Shown here: in pieces, positions 51,668-59,955 of the stretch
How positions within the stretch are numbered: position 1 is the stretch's first letter
Layout of the letters: each line of letters opens with the position of its first letter
The notes under the pieces: model-generated
Told to the model about the DNA's origin: nothing
Seen by the model: the letters and a program-made list of their open reading frames with translations, nothing else
Databases searched by the model: none
Position numbers and translations under genes: made by a program
Assembly (NCBI RefSeq): GCF_017471675.1
Contig: NZ_JAFUSK010000014.1
Span: forward strand, 1 to 64,000
DNA from: Pseudobutyrivibrio sp.
Lineage (GTDB): Bacteria; Bacillota; Clostridia; Lachnospirales; Lachnospiraceae
Reading direction: 5' to 3'
Length of the DNA: 64,000 nucleotides

Positions 51668-53049
51668 TGAATAAGAATGATATTGTAAGACTTACAATTG
51701 AAGATATGTCCCTAGAGGGCGCAGGAATTGGTCACACAGATGGTGTGACCATTTTTGTCAAAGATGCGGTAGTAGGAGATGAGTGCGACGTCATTATTAC
51801 CAAGGTGAAAAAGACCTACTGCTTCGCAGCTTTGAAGGAGGTAGTGGAGCCTAGCCCATATCGTGTTCAGCCAGCCTGCCCTAATGCTAAGCAATGCGGC
51901 GGCTGCCAGATTATGCAGGTGGCTTATGATAAGCAGCTTCAGATTAAGGACAACATCGTTGCTAATAACCTCGTAAAGATTGGTGGATACGACCGGGCTT
52001 TTGTAGATAGCATCCGTGAGCCTATCCTTGGAATGGCTGACCCTCTTCGTTACCGCAACAAGGCCCAGGTGCCTATCGGCGTGGACAAAGAGGGCAATAT
52101 TATTGCCGGTTTTTACGGAGCTAGAAGCCACAGAATTGTTCCATCTAATGATTGTAAGATTTGCTCTAAGAAGAGTATGGATATCGTATATGCGATAATT
52201 GATTATATGAATGAATGTGGTATTTCACCTTATGATGAGGTGAGTGGTAAGGGGTTAATCCGACATGTCCTTGTTCGTGAGGGTAAGGCTACAGGTGAGA
52301 CTATGGTTTGCGTGGTAGTAAATGGAGATTCACTGCCGAAAGTGGATTCACTTGTTTCTCACGTGAAAACCGTTGAGCCTTCTCTTGCATCACTGGTGCT
52401 TAACATCAACACTCGCCGTGACAATGTCATAATGGGCTTTGAGACTAAGGTGCTCTACGGCAAAGAAGCCATCCGCGACAGCATCACTCTTACAAACGGT
52501 GATACCATTTCCTTTGACATCAGCGCTAATTCCTTCTATCAGGTTAACCATGACCAGATGGAACGCTTATATAGTAAGGCTTTAGAGTATGCTGATTTGC
52601 ATGGAAGTGAGGATGTGTGGGATTTATACTGCGGAATCGGAACCATTTCCCTTTCAATGGCAAAGCACGCAGGCCGCGTCATCGGTATTGAGGTAGTGCC
52701 ACAGGCCATCGAAAACGCCAAGGCTAACGCCAAACTTAACGGATTAGATAATGCAGAATTCTACTGCGGCGAAGCAGAAGTAGTCCTTCAGGAAATCTAC
52801 GAAAAGATGTCCCACCCAGATGTAATCATGGTAGACCCACCTAGAAAAGGCTGCGACGTAGTTGCCCTAGATACCATGATTGCCATGGCACCTAAGCGTA
52901 TCGTCTACGTCAGCTGCGACAGCGCCACTTTGGCCCGCGACCTGAAGCATTTGGAAGAAAACGGCTACCATTTGCAGAAGTACACCGTCTGTGATCAGTT
53001 TGGTCATACTATGCATACAGAAACTGTGGCATTACTTTCTAAGAATTAG
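51667..53049 (+). CDS. rlmD: 23S rRNA (uracil-5-)-methyltransferase RlmD-type
   Basis: This 460-aa RumA/RlmCD-family enzyme has an N-terminal TRAM domain (IEDMSLEGAGIGHTDGVTIF), an iron-sulfur motif CPNAKQCGGC, and the SAM-binding DLYCGIGTISLSMAKHAG. The catalytic cysteine lies in YVSCDSATLARDL. It methylates U1939 (and/or U747 in Gram-positive RlmCD) in 23S rRNA. Full length. Ends at the terminator at 53098. Confidence 0.93.
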   Translation: MNKNDIVRLTIEDMSLEGAGIGHTDGVTIFVKDAVVGDECDVIITKVKKTYCFAALKEVVEPSPYRVQPACPNAKQCGGCQIMQVAYDKQLQIKDNIVANNLVKIGGYDRAFVDSIREPILGMADPLRYRNKAQVPIGVDKEGNIIAGFYGARSHRIVPSNDCKICSKKSMDIVYAIIDYMNECGISPYDEVSGKGLIRHVLVREGKATGETMVCVVVNGDSLPKVDSLVSHVKTVEPSLASLVLNINTRRDNVIMGFETKVLYGKEAIRDSITLTNGDTISFDISANSFYQVNHDQMERLYSKALEYADLHGSEDVWDLYCGIGTISLSMAKHAGRVIGIEVVPQAIENAKANAKLNGLDNAEFYCGEAEVVLQEIYEKMSHPDVIMVDPPRKGCDVVALDTMIAMAPKRIVYVSCDSATLARDLKHLEENGYHLQKYTVCDQFGHTMHTETVALLSKN

Positions 53050-53097
53050 TTACAAATTATATACTTCATAGATGTAAAAGTTGATTTTGCCTAGATG

Positions 53098-53128
53098 GGC
53101 ACCTTCTAGTGTGAAGGTGCTCATTTTA
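53098..53128 (+). terminator. Terminator after rlmD
   Basis: GCACCTTC pairs with GAAGGTGC around TAGTGT, followed by TCATTTTATT. Confidence 0.8.
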
Positions 53129-53130
53129 TT

Positions 53131-53469
53131 ATGACTGATGAGGAAGTGGAAGAACTTTCAAGGTGCAAAACTTTCACCTTGAAAGATGATGAAAGAGGGG
53201 AACTCGCGATTAAGCAAAGTAGAGCGTTAGTAAGAACATTTAAAAAGATGAAAGATTACATTGTTTCTAATGAAATCTTTGATAATTTTATTAGTACGAA
53301 GACCTTACAACTACTTGCACATGCAAAAGATGGAGTCAAATTTGTTCAACAGGCTAGCAGCAATCAAATCGACAAAATGAGTATAAAAAAGCCCCTTTTT
53401 GAGAAAGTCAAACTTTTATCTATGCCATATCACCTCATAGACAAGCAAATGTGGTATAGTAAAGTATGA
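53131..53469 (+). CDS. Hypothetical small protein
   Basis: This 112-codon frame (MTDEEVEELSRCKTFTLKDD and on) is rich in Lys, Glu and Phe and has no recognisable domain or membrane segment. It starts 3 bases after the T-run of a terminator, and its only possible ribosome site (AAGGTG) is in that hairpin's 3' arm. It ends before a second terminator at 53490. It may be a real lineage-specific gene or a truncated relic; the lack of a clear start signal keeps confidence low. Confidence 0.4.
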   Translation: MTDEEVEELSRCKTFTLKDDERGELAIKQSRALVRTFKKMKDYIVSNEIFDNFISTKTLQLLAHAKDGVKFVQQASSNQIDKMSIKKPLFEKVKLLSMPYHLIDKQMWYSKV

Positions 53470-53489
53470 CTTTGGAAATATTCACATAT

Positions 53490-53536
53490 AAGATACTCAT
53501 TTTTGATTTTAGAAAGAATATTGAGTATCTTTTTTG
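53490..53536 (+). terminator. Terminator
   Basis: AAGATACTCA pairs with TGAGTATCTT across a 22-base loop, followed by six T. Confidence 0.75.
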
Positions 53537-53665
53537 CAAAATTCACTCTAGAGATACTAATTTTGAAATAGGGCTTCAGGCGGGAGGCGTCACAAAAAAA
53601 AAATAGACATTTTATCAAGGGCGTGAACCTTAGATAACAACAATTCAACATAAAGGAAGCAAGCG

Positions 53666-55198
53666 ATGGCACAGTACATTTTATCTGCAAATGAAATGCA
53701 GGATTGTGACAACAGAACAATGACAGAGCATGGTATTCCTAGCTTAGTGCTAATGGAGCGGGCTGCCATGAAGGTGATGGAGGCTATAGGTGAGGAGTAT
53801 CCAGAAGCTTACAAGTTTGCAGTGGTGTGCGGACCAGGCAATAATGGTGGTGATGGTGTAGCTGTGGCAAGAATGCTTTATCAGAAGGGCTGCAGGGTGA
53901 GATGTTTCACACTTGGCGATTCTGACAAATACACAGACCAGCTAAAGCAGGAAATAGCTATAGCAGAAAGTTATGGTCTTACTATAGAAAGCACCTTTGA
54001 TGAAACCGCCATAGCACAGGCAAACATTACCATAGATGCCATGTTTGGAATAGGCCTTACCAGAGGCTTGGCAGGTGACTACGAAAAAGCAGCAGTTATT
54101 ATCAATGAAAATGCAAATAAGGTGGTTGCTGTGGATATCCCATCAGGATATGATGCAAATTGTGGAAAGCTCCTTGGCAATACTGGTATAAAGGCTGATT
54201 TGACGGTTACATTTGCCTACATGAAAAAGGGGCTTTTGCTTGCTGATTGTAAGGCGGCTGCTGGAAAGATAATTACAGCAGATGTTGGCATATATTTAGA
54301 TGAGCCAAAGGACAAATACGATATCATCATAGACGATACAATTTTGTCCCAAATCAGACCTCGCCCTATAGATGCCAACAAGGGCAGCTGCGGAAAGCTT
54401 CTTGTTATTGCAGGAAGTGAAAACATTTACGGTGCATGTTACCTGTCAGCCAAGGCTGCCTTATCATCAGGCGCAGGCCTTGTAAAAATTTATACTCACA
54501 AAAATAACACAGAATCCATCAGGCAAAATCTACCTGAAGCTATGTTTTTAGGATATAATGAATACAACGAGGATGAGCTTTTAGCTCAGCTAAAGTGGGC
54601 TGATACTATACTTATAGGACCAGGTCTTGGCACGGACGAAGTATCCATTGATATTTTCAAAAAGACTATAGAAACCGTTACAAAGCCTATAATAATAGAT
54701 GCTGATGGAATTAATCTTGCAGCAGCAAACTTGACACTTCTTAAGCAGGCGGCAGCAAGAACCACAGTGATTCTTACACCACATCTTAAGGAAATGGAAA
54801 GGCTAACTGGAACAAAAGTAGCCGATATAAATATCAATCAAGAGCAGGTGGCTAAGGATTTCGCCCTGGAATATGGATTGGTGGTAGTGCTTAAAAATCA
54901 CACAACCATTGTTACAGATGGAAAGCATGTAAGCTATATAGTTAGCGGAAATCAGGCACTGGCTACACCAGGGTCTGGAGATGTGTTAGCAGGTCTTGTG
55001 GCATCCTTGCTAGGACAAGACGCTTTAGAAATAGAAAAGCCCCTGGCAGAAACAAGAGAGTGTACCATAAAAAAAGCTCTTCTTACTGCAAGTGCAGCAG
55101 CGTATATTCATGGTAAAGCTGGACAAAAGGCATCCACCATTTATGGTATCAGAGGTGTTTTAGCAAGTCACATCATAGATAGTTTTGAAAAAATATAA
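53666..55198 (+). CDS. nnrD: Bifunctional NAD(P)H-hydrate epimerase/dehydratase
   Basis: This 510-aa NAD(P)HX repair enzyme has an N-terminal YjeF_N epimerase (about 1-215; ALVMERAAMKV-like SLVLMERAAM, VVCGPGNNGGDGVAVAR) and a C-terminal ADP-dependent dehydratase (about 225-510; KGSCGKLLVIAGS, ILIGPGLGTDE, DADGINL, LTPHLKEMERLTG, TPGSGDVLAGLVASLL). It converts damaged hydrated NAD(P)H back to NAD(P)H. AAGGAAG precedes the ATG. The amidase gene follows 22 bp after its stop. Confidence 0.95.
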   Translation: MAQYILSANEMQDCDNRTMTEHGIPSLVLMERAAMKVMEAIGEEYPEAYKFAVVCGPGNNGGDGVAVARMLYQKGCRVRCFTLGDSDKYTDQLKQEIAIAESYGLTIESTFDETAIAQANITIDAMFGIGLTRGLAGDYEKAAVIINENANKVVAVDIPSGYDANCGKLLGNTGIKADLTVTFAYMKKGLLLADCKAAAGKIITADVGIYLDEPKDKYDIIIDDTILSQIRPRPIDANKGSCGKLLVIAGSENIYGACYLSAKAALSSGAGLVKIYTHKNNTESIRQNLPEAMFLGYNEYNEDELLAQLKWADTILIGPGLGTDEVSIDIFKKTIETVTKPIIIDADGINLAAANLTLLKQAAARTTVILTPHLKEMERLTGTKVADININQEQVAKDFALEYGLVVVLKNHTTIVTDGKHVSYIVSGNQALATPGSGDVLAGLVASLLGQDALEIEKPLAETRECTIKKALLTASAAAYIHGKAGQKASTIYGIRGVLASHIIDSFEKI

Positions 55199-55220
55199 TA
55201 ACAAATGTATGGGAGGAAAC

Positions 55221-56021
55221 ATGAAGAAATCATTAAAAAGGGGAATTAGCTTAATACTTGGCTTGTCAATGGCATTAGCTCTATTTACAGCTACAACATT
55301 TGAATCGGAAGCAAAGACCAAGAAAATTCAAGCTAAAAATAACATAGTGGTGGTATTAGATGCAGGTCACGATACCACACATTTGGGCTGCCATTATGAG
55401 AACTTCGAAGAGGGATTAGCAAATCTTTATATTGCATATTACTGCAAGCAGGAGCTGGAAAGATACAGTGGTGTTACGGTTCAGATGACAAGATACACCT
55501 TAGAGTGTCCTTATGGGGCAGACCCGGATTCGGCTAACACCTGCTTGAAGTCTCGCGTAGACTATGCCAAAAATGCTAAGGCAGATGTGCTCATTAGCCT
55601 ACATAACGATTATGATCCTGATTTAGACAAATCCCAAAGCGGTTCTAAGGTAATTATTCCAAATCCAAATTACAAGCCTCAGATGTATCTACAGGGAACA
55701 CAGCTTGGTCAGTCTATTCTTTCACAGCTTACTGCCACTGGTCTTACTGTTAACAACTGGAAGCTCTGCCCAAATGGAACAGGAATCGTCACAAGAGATT
55801 CTGGCTCAGGCAAGTATCCAGATGGCAGCGCCAAGGACTACTATGCACTTATTAATCAGTCTAAGTCTGCAGGCATTCCATGTATTATTGTAGAACACGC
55901 TTTTTGCACAAACGATTCAGACAGGCTAAATCATTTAAGCACACCAGAACAGTACCAGCAGCTTGGCATTGCAGATGCCACAGGTATTGCCAACTATTAT
56001 GGCTTGAAGCTCAAGAAATAG
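55221..56021 (+). CDS. Secreted N-acetylmuramoyl-L-alanine amidase (Amidase_3)
   Basis: This 266-aa protein has a signal peptide (KKSLKRGISLILGLSMALAL, cut near ESEAK). The zinc amidase motifs are VVLDAGHD (His50), the Glu in FEEGLANLY, SLHNDYDPD (His) and IIVEHAFCTND (catalytic Glu). It would cut the bond between MurNAc and the stem peptide in cell wall. Two Cys pairs might form disulfides outside. The ATG at 55221 has GGGAGGAA right before it; the upstream open codons overlap nnrD. Confidence 0.92.
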   Translation: MKKSLKRGISLILGLSMALALFTATTFESEAKTKKIQAKNNIVVVLDAGHDTTHLGCHYENFEEGLANLYIAYYCKQELERYSGVTVQMTRYTLECPYGADPDSANTCLKSRVDYAKNAKADVLISLHNDYDPDLDKSQSGSKVIIPNPNYKPQMYLQGTQLGQSILSQLTATGLTVNNWKLCPNGTGIVTRDSGSGKYPDGSAKDYYALINQSKSAGIPCIIVEHAFCTNDSDRLNHLSTPEQYQQLGIADATGIANYYGLKLKK

Positions 56022-56055
56022 TCTAAACAACCTAAACAAAACGGGGGAAGATGCA

Positions 56056-57018
56056 TTGACTAAACAGCGGATTTTTAACATTATCCAAATCGGAAATAAG
56101 AATGATTTCACAAGCAGATTGTTTGATGTTTTTATAACAATAACAATCCTATTAAACATAGCTGTAATGGTGCTTGAAACCTTTAGTCAGTTATCAGCAT
56201 TTTTCCCTGTAATGGATGTGATTGCACTTGTTACAATCATCATATTTTGCATTGAATACGCCCTAAGGATCTGGACTGCAGACTTGCTGTATCCTAATTT
56301 AAGCAAGCCTAGGGCAATCCTTAAATTTTTAATATCCTACGATGGCATTGTAGATTTATTTACAATCTTGCCATTCTTCTTTTTATCAGGATTTATCGCA
56401 TTTAGAATCCTACGTGTAGTACGTATTTTTCACCTGTTTAGAATCAACGGACAGTATGATTCCTTCGCAGTTATATTTTCGGTCCTAAGAGAAAAGAAAA
56501 ATCAGATTTTATCCTCAATGATAATAGTGCTAATACTTATGTTAGCAAGCTCCATAGGTGTTTACTACGCAGAGCATAATGTTCAACCACAGGTTTTTGA
56601 AAACGCATTTTCTGGAATATGGTGGTCTGTCTCCACCCTGCTTACAGTAGGCTACGGAGATATTTATCCAATCACCGTAATGGGCAGAGTGATGGCAATA
56701 TTCACAGCATTCCTAGGTGTAGGTGTGGTTGCCATCCCTACTGGTATCATTAGCGCCGGCTTCGTGGAGCAGTACAGCAGGGTAAAGCAGCAGGAAAACT
56801 TTGCCAAGGACGAGCATGTTGACTTGCTTACCGTCAAAGTAAATGACGCCCACTGCTGGAATGGCCTAAAGATTGAAGCCGTTGGTACTCCTGAACATTT
56901 TATCCCAGCTATGGTTCTTCGTGACACTGAGGCCATCCTTCCAACTCCCGAACTAACCCTGCAAGCTGGAGACACAGTAGTACTTGCCACAGATATGTAC
57001 TTTACAACCCCTCTCTAA
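56056..57018 (+). CDS. Six-helix voltage-gated-like potassium channel
   Basis: This 320-aa ion channel has S1-S4 in residues 20-132, with S4 FRILRVVRIFHLFRI carrying regularly spaced Arg. S5, the pore with TVGYGD (197-202), S6 and a C-terminal RCK_C/TrkA-C-like domain (GLKIEAVGTPEHFIPAMVLR, LQAGDTVVLAT) follow. The start is an unusual TTG at 56056, six bases after GGGGGAAG; the ATG at 56051 stops at once. The C-terminal domain suggests ligand control in addition to voltage. Monocistronic. Confidence 0.9.
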   Translation: MTKQRIFNIIQIGNKNDFTSRLFDVFITITILLNIAVMVLETFSQLSAFFPVMDVIALVTIIIFCIEYALRIWTADLLYPNLSKPRAILKFLISYDGIVDLFTILPFFFLSGFIAFRILRVVRIFHLFRINGQYDSFAVIFSVLREKKNQILSSMIIVLILMLASSIGVYYAEHNVQPQVFENAFSGIWWSVSTLLTVGYGDIYPITVMGRVMAIFTAFLGVGVVAIPTGIISAGFVEQYSRVKQQENFAKDEHVDLLTVKVNDAHCWNGLKIEAVGTPEHFIPAMVLRDTEAILPTPELTLQAGDTVVLATDMYFTTPL

Positions 57019-57028
57019 AAAAAACGGG

Positions 57029-57057
57029 TTGACAGATAATGATTGAAGTTGTACTAT
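57029..57057 (+). promoter_or_regulatory. Promoter of lysine-riboswitch operon
   Basis: TTGACA (57029-57034), 17-bp spacer, TACTAT (57052-57057). Transcription would start near 57064, just ahead of the aptamer. Confidence 0.85.
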
Positions 57058-57072
57058 GAGGTCAACTTAATA

Positions 57073-57219
57073 AAAGATAGAGGTTGCGAGAAACATTAGT
57101 AATCTCATTGATGGGACAGGCCCAAGTGATATGAGATAAAAGGGGATTTCGCCGAAGGAGAGCATCGACTGCAGTTGCTTGTCCTGGGCATACGGATAAC
57201 ATCCGTATGACTGTCATCT
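57073..57219 (+). ncRNA. Lysine riboswitch (L box) aptamer
   Basis: The order of conserved parts fits the lysine riboswitch: AGATAGAGGTTGCGAGAAAC, then AGTAATCTCATTGATGGGAC, AAAAGGGGATTTCGCCGAAG, CTGCAGTTGCTTGTCCTGGG, a CATACGGATAACATCCGTATG hairpin in two arms, and closing CTGTCATCT. It stands upstream of dapA. A terminator hairpin follows at 57345, so lysine binding should cause early termination. Confidence 0.93.
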
Positions 57220-57258
57220 GTAAACATTTTGAAATACGAAGTGTTTTAAAATGTTTAC
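57220..57258 (+). other. Hairpin after lysine aptamer
   Basis: GTAAACATTTT (57220-57230) pairs perfectly with AAAATGTTTAC (57248-57258). It begins one base after the aptamer and may be part of the expression platform. Confidence 0.6.
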
Positions 57259-57260
57259 CT

Positions 57261-57303
57261 AGAACTGCTCATCGCCGTAGGCGATTATCAAATAGCAGTT
57301 CTT
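57261..57303. repeat. Nested hairpin repeat, family 2, copy 2
   Basis: AGAACTGCTCATCGCCGTAG then GCGATT...GCAGTT repeats the plan of 35134-35172: AACTGC/GCAGTT outside, ATCGCC/GGCGAT inside. It is placed inside the riboswitch leader, between aptamer and terminator. Confidence 0.7.
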
Positions 57304-57344
57304 CCGAATAAAGATGGGGAGCTATCATACGTATCGTAAACGCT

Positions 57345-57378
57345 AAGCTACTCATTTTATTGTGAGTAGCTTTTTTAT
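57345..57378 (+). terminator. Riboswitch-controlled terminator
   Basis: AAGCTACTCA (57345-57354) pairs with TGAGTAGCTT (57363-57372), followed by TTTT. This is the likely switchable stop of the lysine riboswitch. Confidence 0.85.
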
Positions 57379-57388
57379 TATTAAGTGA

Positions 57389-57475
57389 GCCAGTAATAGA
57401 CAAGCTCTTGGTGTTACTTAAGTGAAGCATTCTAAGCTGAACGAAGTAATACCAAGGCTTGTATATGTAACTGGC
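57389..57475. other. Second structured element between terminator and dapA
   Basis: Three nested stems pair: GCCAGT/ACTGGC, ACAAGC/GCTTGT and TTGGTGTTACTT/AAGTAATACCAA. There is no T-run. It lies 28 bases before the dapA ATG and is either a palindromic repeat or an extra regulatory hairpin. Confidence 0.6.
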
Positions 57476-57502
57476 GGATTATAGTTAATTAGGAGGAGAA
57501 AA

Positions 57503-58387
57503 ATGAGTATATTTACTGGCGCAGCCGTAGCAATCGTTACACCATTCAATGAAGACACAACAGTTAACTATGAGAAGTTAGATAAGCTTATTGAGTACCA
57601 GATTGAAAATGGCACAGATGCTATTGTTATCTGTGGTACTACTGGTGAAGCATCTACACTTTCCCATGAAGAGCATATCGATGTTATTAAGCATTGTGTG
57701 AAGACAGTTAATAAGCGCATTCCTGTTATCGCAGGCACAGGCTCTAATAGTACAGATACTGCAATCTACCTTTCTAAGGAAGCTGAGGCAGCTGGTGCAG
57801 ATGCCCTTCTTCTTGTAACACCATATTATAATAAGGCTACACAGGGCGGATTGTATGTGCATTTTAAGGATACAGCAGATGCAGTAAACATCCCATGTAT
57901 TCTTTATAATGTGCCAAGCCGTACGGGCTGTAACATCCTTCCAGAGACTGCTGTAAAGCTTGCAAGGGATGTTAAGAATATCGTTGCCATCAAGGAAGCT
58001 ACAGGAAATATCAGCCAGATTGCAAAGCTTATTCAGCTTGCAGATGGATGCATTGATGTGTATTCAGGAAACGATGATCAAATCGTTCCTATTATGTCCC
58101 TTGGAGGACTTGGCGTTATATCAGTGCTTTCAAATGTAGCGCCAAAGCAGACACATGATATGTGCCAGGCTTGCTTAGATGGAGATTTTAAGAAGGCTGC
58201 AAAGATGCAGCTTGAGGCTTTGCCTCTTATTAATAGCCTGTTTTCAGAGGTTAACCCAATTCCTGTTAAGAAAGCACTTAACCTGATGGGATTTGAGGCA
58301 GGCACACTTAGAAAGCCACTTACCGAAATGGAAGAGGCTCATGCAATAATTTTAGAGGAGAACATGAAGGAATATGGAATTTACTAA
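57503..58387 (+). CDS. dapA: 4-hydroxy-tetrahydrodipicolinate synthase
   Basis: This 294-aa TIM-barrel aldolase condenses pyruvate with aspartate semialdehyde, the first step towards diaminopimelate and lysine. Visible motifs are VICGTTGEASTLSHEEH, LLVTPYYNKATQGG with the active Tyr, NVPSRTGCN, and the Schiff-base lysine in IVAIKEATGNI. AGGAGGAG precedes the ATG. It is under the lysine riboswitch and overlaps the NhaC-type transporter gene by 14 bp. Confidence 0.96.
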   Translation: MSIFTGAAVAIVTPFNEDTTVNYEKLDKLIEYQIENGTDAIVICGTTGEASTLSHEEHIDVIKHCVKTVNKRIPVIAGTGSNSTDTAIYLSKEAEAAGADALLLVTPYYNKATQGGLYVHFKDTADAVNIPCILYNVPSRTGCNILPETAVKLARDVKNIVAIKEATGNISQIAKLIQLADGCIDVYSGNDDQIVPIMSLGGLGVISVLSNVAPKQTHDMCQACLDGDFKKAAKMQLEALPLINSLFSEVNPIPVKKALNLMGFEAGTLRKPLTEMEEAHAIILEENMKEYGIY

Positions 58388-59912
58388 TACTATCTGGTCT
58401 TTATTGCCACCATTAATCGCAATTGTACTGGCACTTATCACAAAGGAAGTATACTCATCACTGTTTATCGGTATACTGTCTGGCGGATTATTGTATGCTG
58501 GATTTAATATCACACAGGCCATGGAGCACATCTTTGTAGATGGCATGATTGGTCAGCTTTCTGACAGCTGGAACGTAGGTATTCTTACATTCCTTGTAAT
58601 CCTGGGAAGTATGGTAATGCTTATGAATAGAGCAGGTGGTTCGGCAGCCTTTGGTAAATGGGCAGTAACCCATGTTAAGACTAAGGCAGGAGCACAGGTT
58701 GCTACAATCGTCCTTGGTATGCTTATTTTCATCGATGATTATTTCAACTGTCTTACAGTTGGTTCGGTTATGAGACCAGTCACTGATAAGCATGGAATCT
58801 CACGTGAAAAGCTGGCTTATTTAATTGATGCTACAGCAGCTCCAGTGTGTATCATCGCACCTATTTCATCATGGGCTGCAGCGGTAACAGGCTTCGTAGA
58901 TGGAGCAAACGGCCTTACACTTTTCATCAGGGCCATCCCTTACAATTTCTACGCACTGCTTACACTTGTAATGATGTTTAGTATCACATACATGAATTTT
59001 GATTATGGCTCAATGAATCTTGCAGAGCTTAAAACTATTGCAGAGGCTAAGCATAAAAAGAAGAAGGACGCAGCTAGCCTTACAGGTGCCGAGGATCAGC
59101 CTCATCCACCAATCTCTGAAAGAGGTAAGGTAATTCATTTGGTACTTCCAATTGTGGCGCTTATTATTTGTTGTGTAATCGGAATGATTTACACAGGTGG
59201 ATTTTTCGAAGGTGCCAACTTTATCGATGCATTCTCAAATTCAGATGCATCAGTTGGACTTGTTTATGGTTCAGTGGTAGCACTTGTTATTACAATCATT
59301 TTCTTCCTTGCAACAAGGGTACTTAGCTTTAATGAATGTATGAATGCTATTCCAGAAGGCTTCAAGAGTATGGTACCAGCCATTCTTGTTCTTACATTTG
59401 CATGGACACTTAAGTCTATGACTGATTCACTGGGTGCTGCAGAGTATGTGGCAGGAATCGTAGCAAATATCGCAGATAACAGAGCACTTATGAGCCTGCT
59501 TCCAGCACTTGTATTTGTAGTTGGTATATTCCTTGCCTTTGCTACAGGTACATCATGGGGTACATTTGGTATTCTCATTCCTATCGTAGTAAATGTTTTT
59601 GGCGGTGATGTTAATAATGAGCTTATGATTATTGCCATTTCTGCATGTATGGCAGGAGCTGTTTGCGGTGATCACTGTTCGCCAATTTCAGATACCACAA
59701 TCATGGCGTCTGCAGGTGCTGAATGTGACCATATTAGACATGTAAGTACCCAGTTGCCTTATGCTATTACAGTTGCTATCGTGTCACTGGTTGCATACAT
59801 TATTTCAGGCTTTGTTAGAAATTGGGCAATTTGCCTTATCATCGGTATAGTGCTTATGATTGGAACATTGCTCGTAATAAAAAACATTTCACAGAAGAAA
59901 GTGAAGGCTTAA
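58374..59912 (+). CDS. NhaC-family transporter, probable lysine transporter (LysW-type)
   Basis: This 512-aa protein has about 12 membrane helices of the NhaC superfamily: LLPPLIAIVLALITKEVYSS, LGMLIFIDDYFNCLTVGSVM, FAFATGTSWGTFGI-type LAFATGTSWGTFGILIPI, and GAVCGDHCSPISDTTIMASA. NhaC-like genes under lysine riboswitches were earlier predicted to be lysine transporters (LysW), and here the gene overlaps dapA by 14 bp behind such a riboswitch. Lysine/H+ or Na+ transport is thus more likely than plain Na+/H+ exchange (inference). Confidence 0.85.
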   Translation: MEFTNTIWSLLPPLIAIVLALITKEVYSSLFIGILSGGLLYAGFNITQAMEHIFVDGMIGQLSDSWNVGILTFLVILGSMVMLMNRAGGSAAFGKWAVTHVKTKAGAQVATIVLGMLIFIDDYFNCLTVGSVMRPVTDKHGISREKLAYLIDATAAPVCIIAPISSWAAAVTGFVDGANGLTLFIRAIPYNFYALLTLVMMFSITYMNFDYGSMNLAELKTIAEAKHKKKKDAASLTGAEDQPHPPISERGKVIHLVLPIVALIICCVIGMIYTGGFFEGANFIDAFSNSDASVGLVYGSVVALVITIIFFLATRVLSFNECMNAIPEGFKSMVPAILVLTFAWTLKSMTDSLGAAEYVAGIVANIADNRALMSLLPALVFVVGIFLAFATGTSWGTFGILIPIVVNVFGGDVNNELMIIAISACMAGAVCGDHCSPISDTTIMASAGAECDHIRHVSTQLPYAITVAIVSLVAYIISGFVRNWAICLIIGIVLMIGTLLVIKNISQKKVKA

Positions 59913-59918
59913 TGTGTT

Positions 59919-59954
59919 AAAATCTCCTTAGAGTTTTTCTAAGGAGATTTTTTT
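59919..59954 (+). terminator. Terminator with embedded -10 and ribosome site
   Basis: AAAATCTCCTTAG (59919-59931) pairs with CTAAGGAGATTT, followed by a T-run, and ends the dapA operon. TGTG-TTAAAAT supplies a -10 at 59918-59923. AAGGAG in the 3' arm is the ribosome site of the next gene (start 59956). Confidence 0.75.
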
Positions 59955-59955
59955 A

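Noticed and set aside
53537..53665. Repeat module 2 copy near GGCGGGAGGCGTCAC
   Set aside because: Only about ten bases resemble the tail of module 2 and there is no stem.
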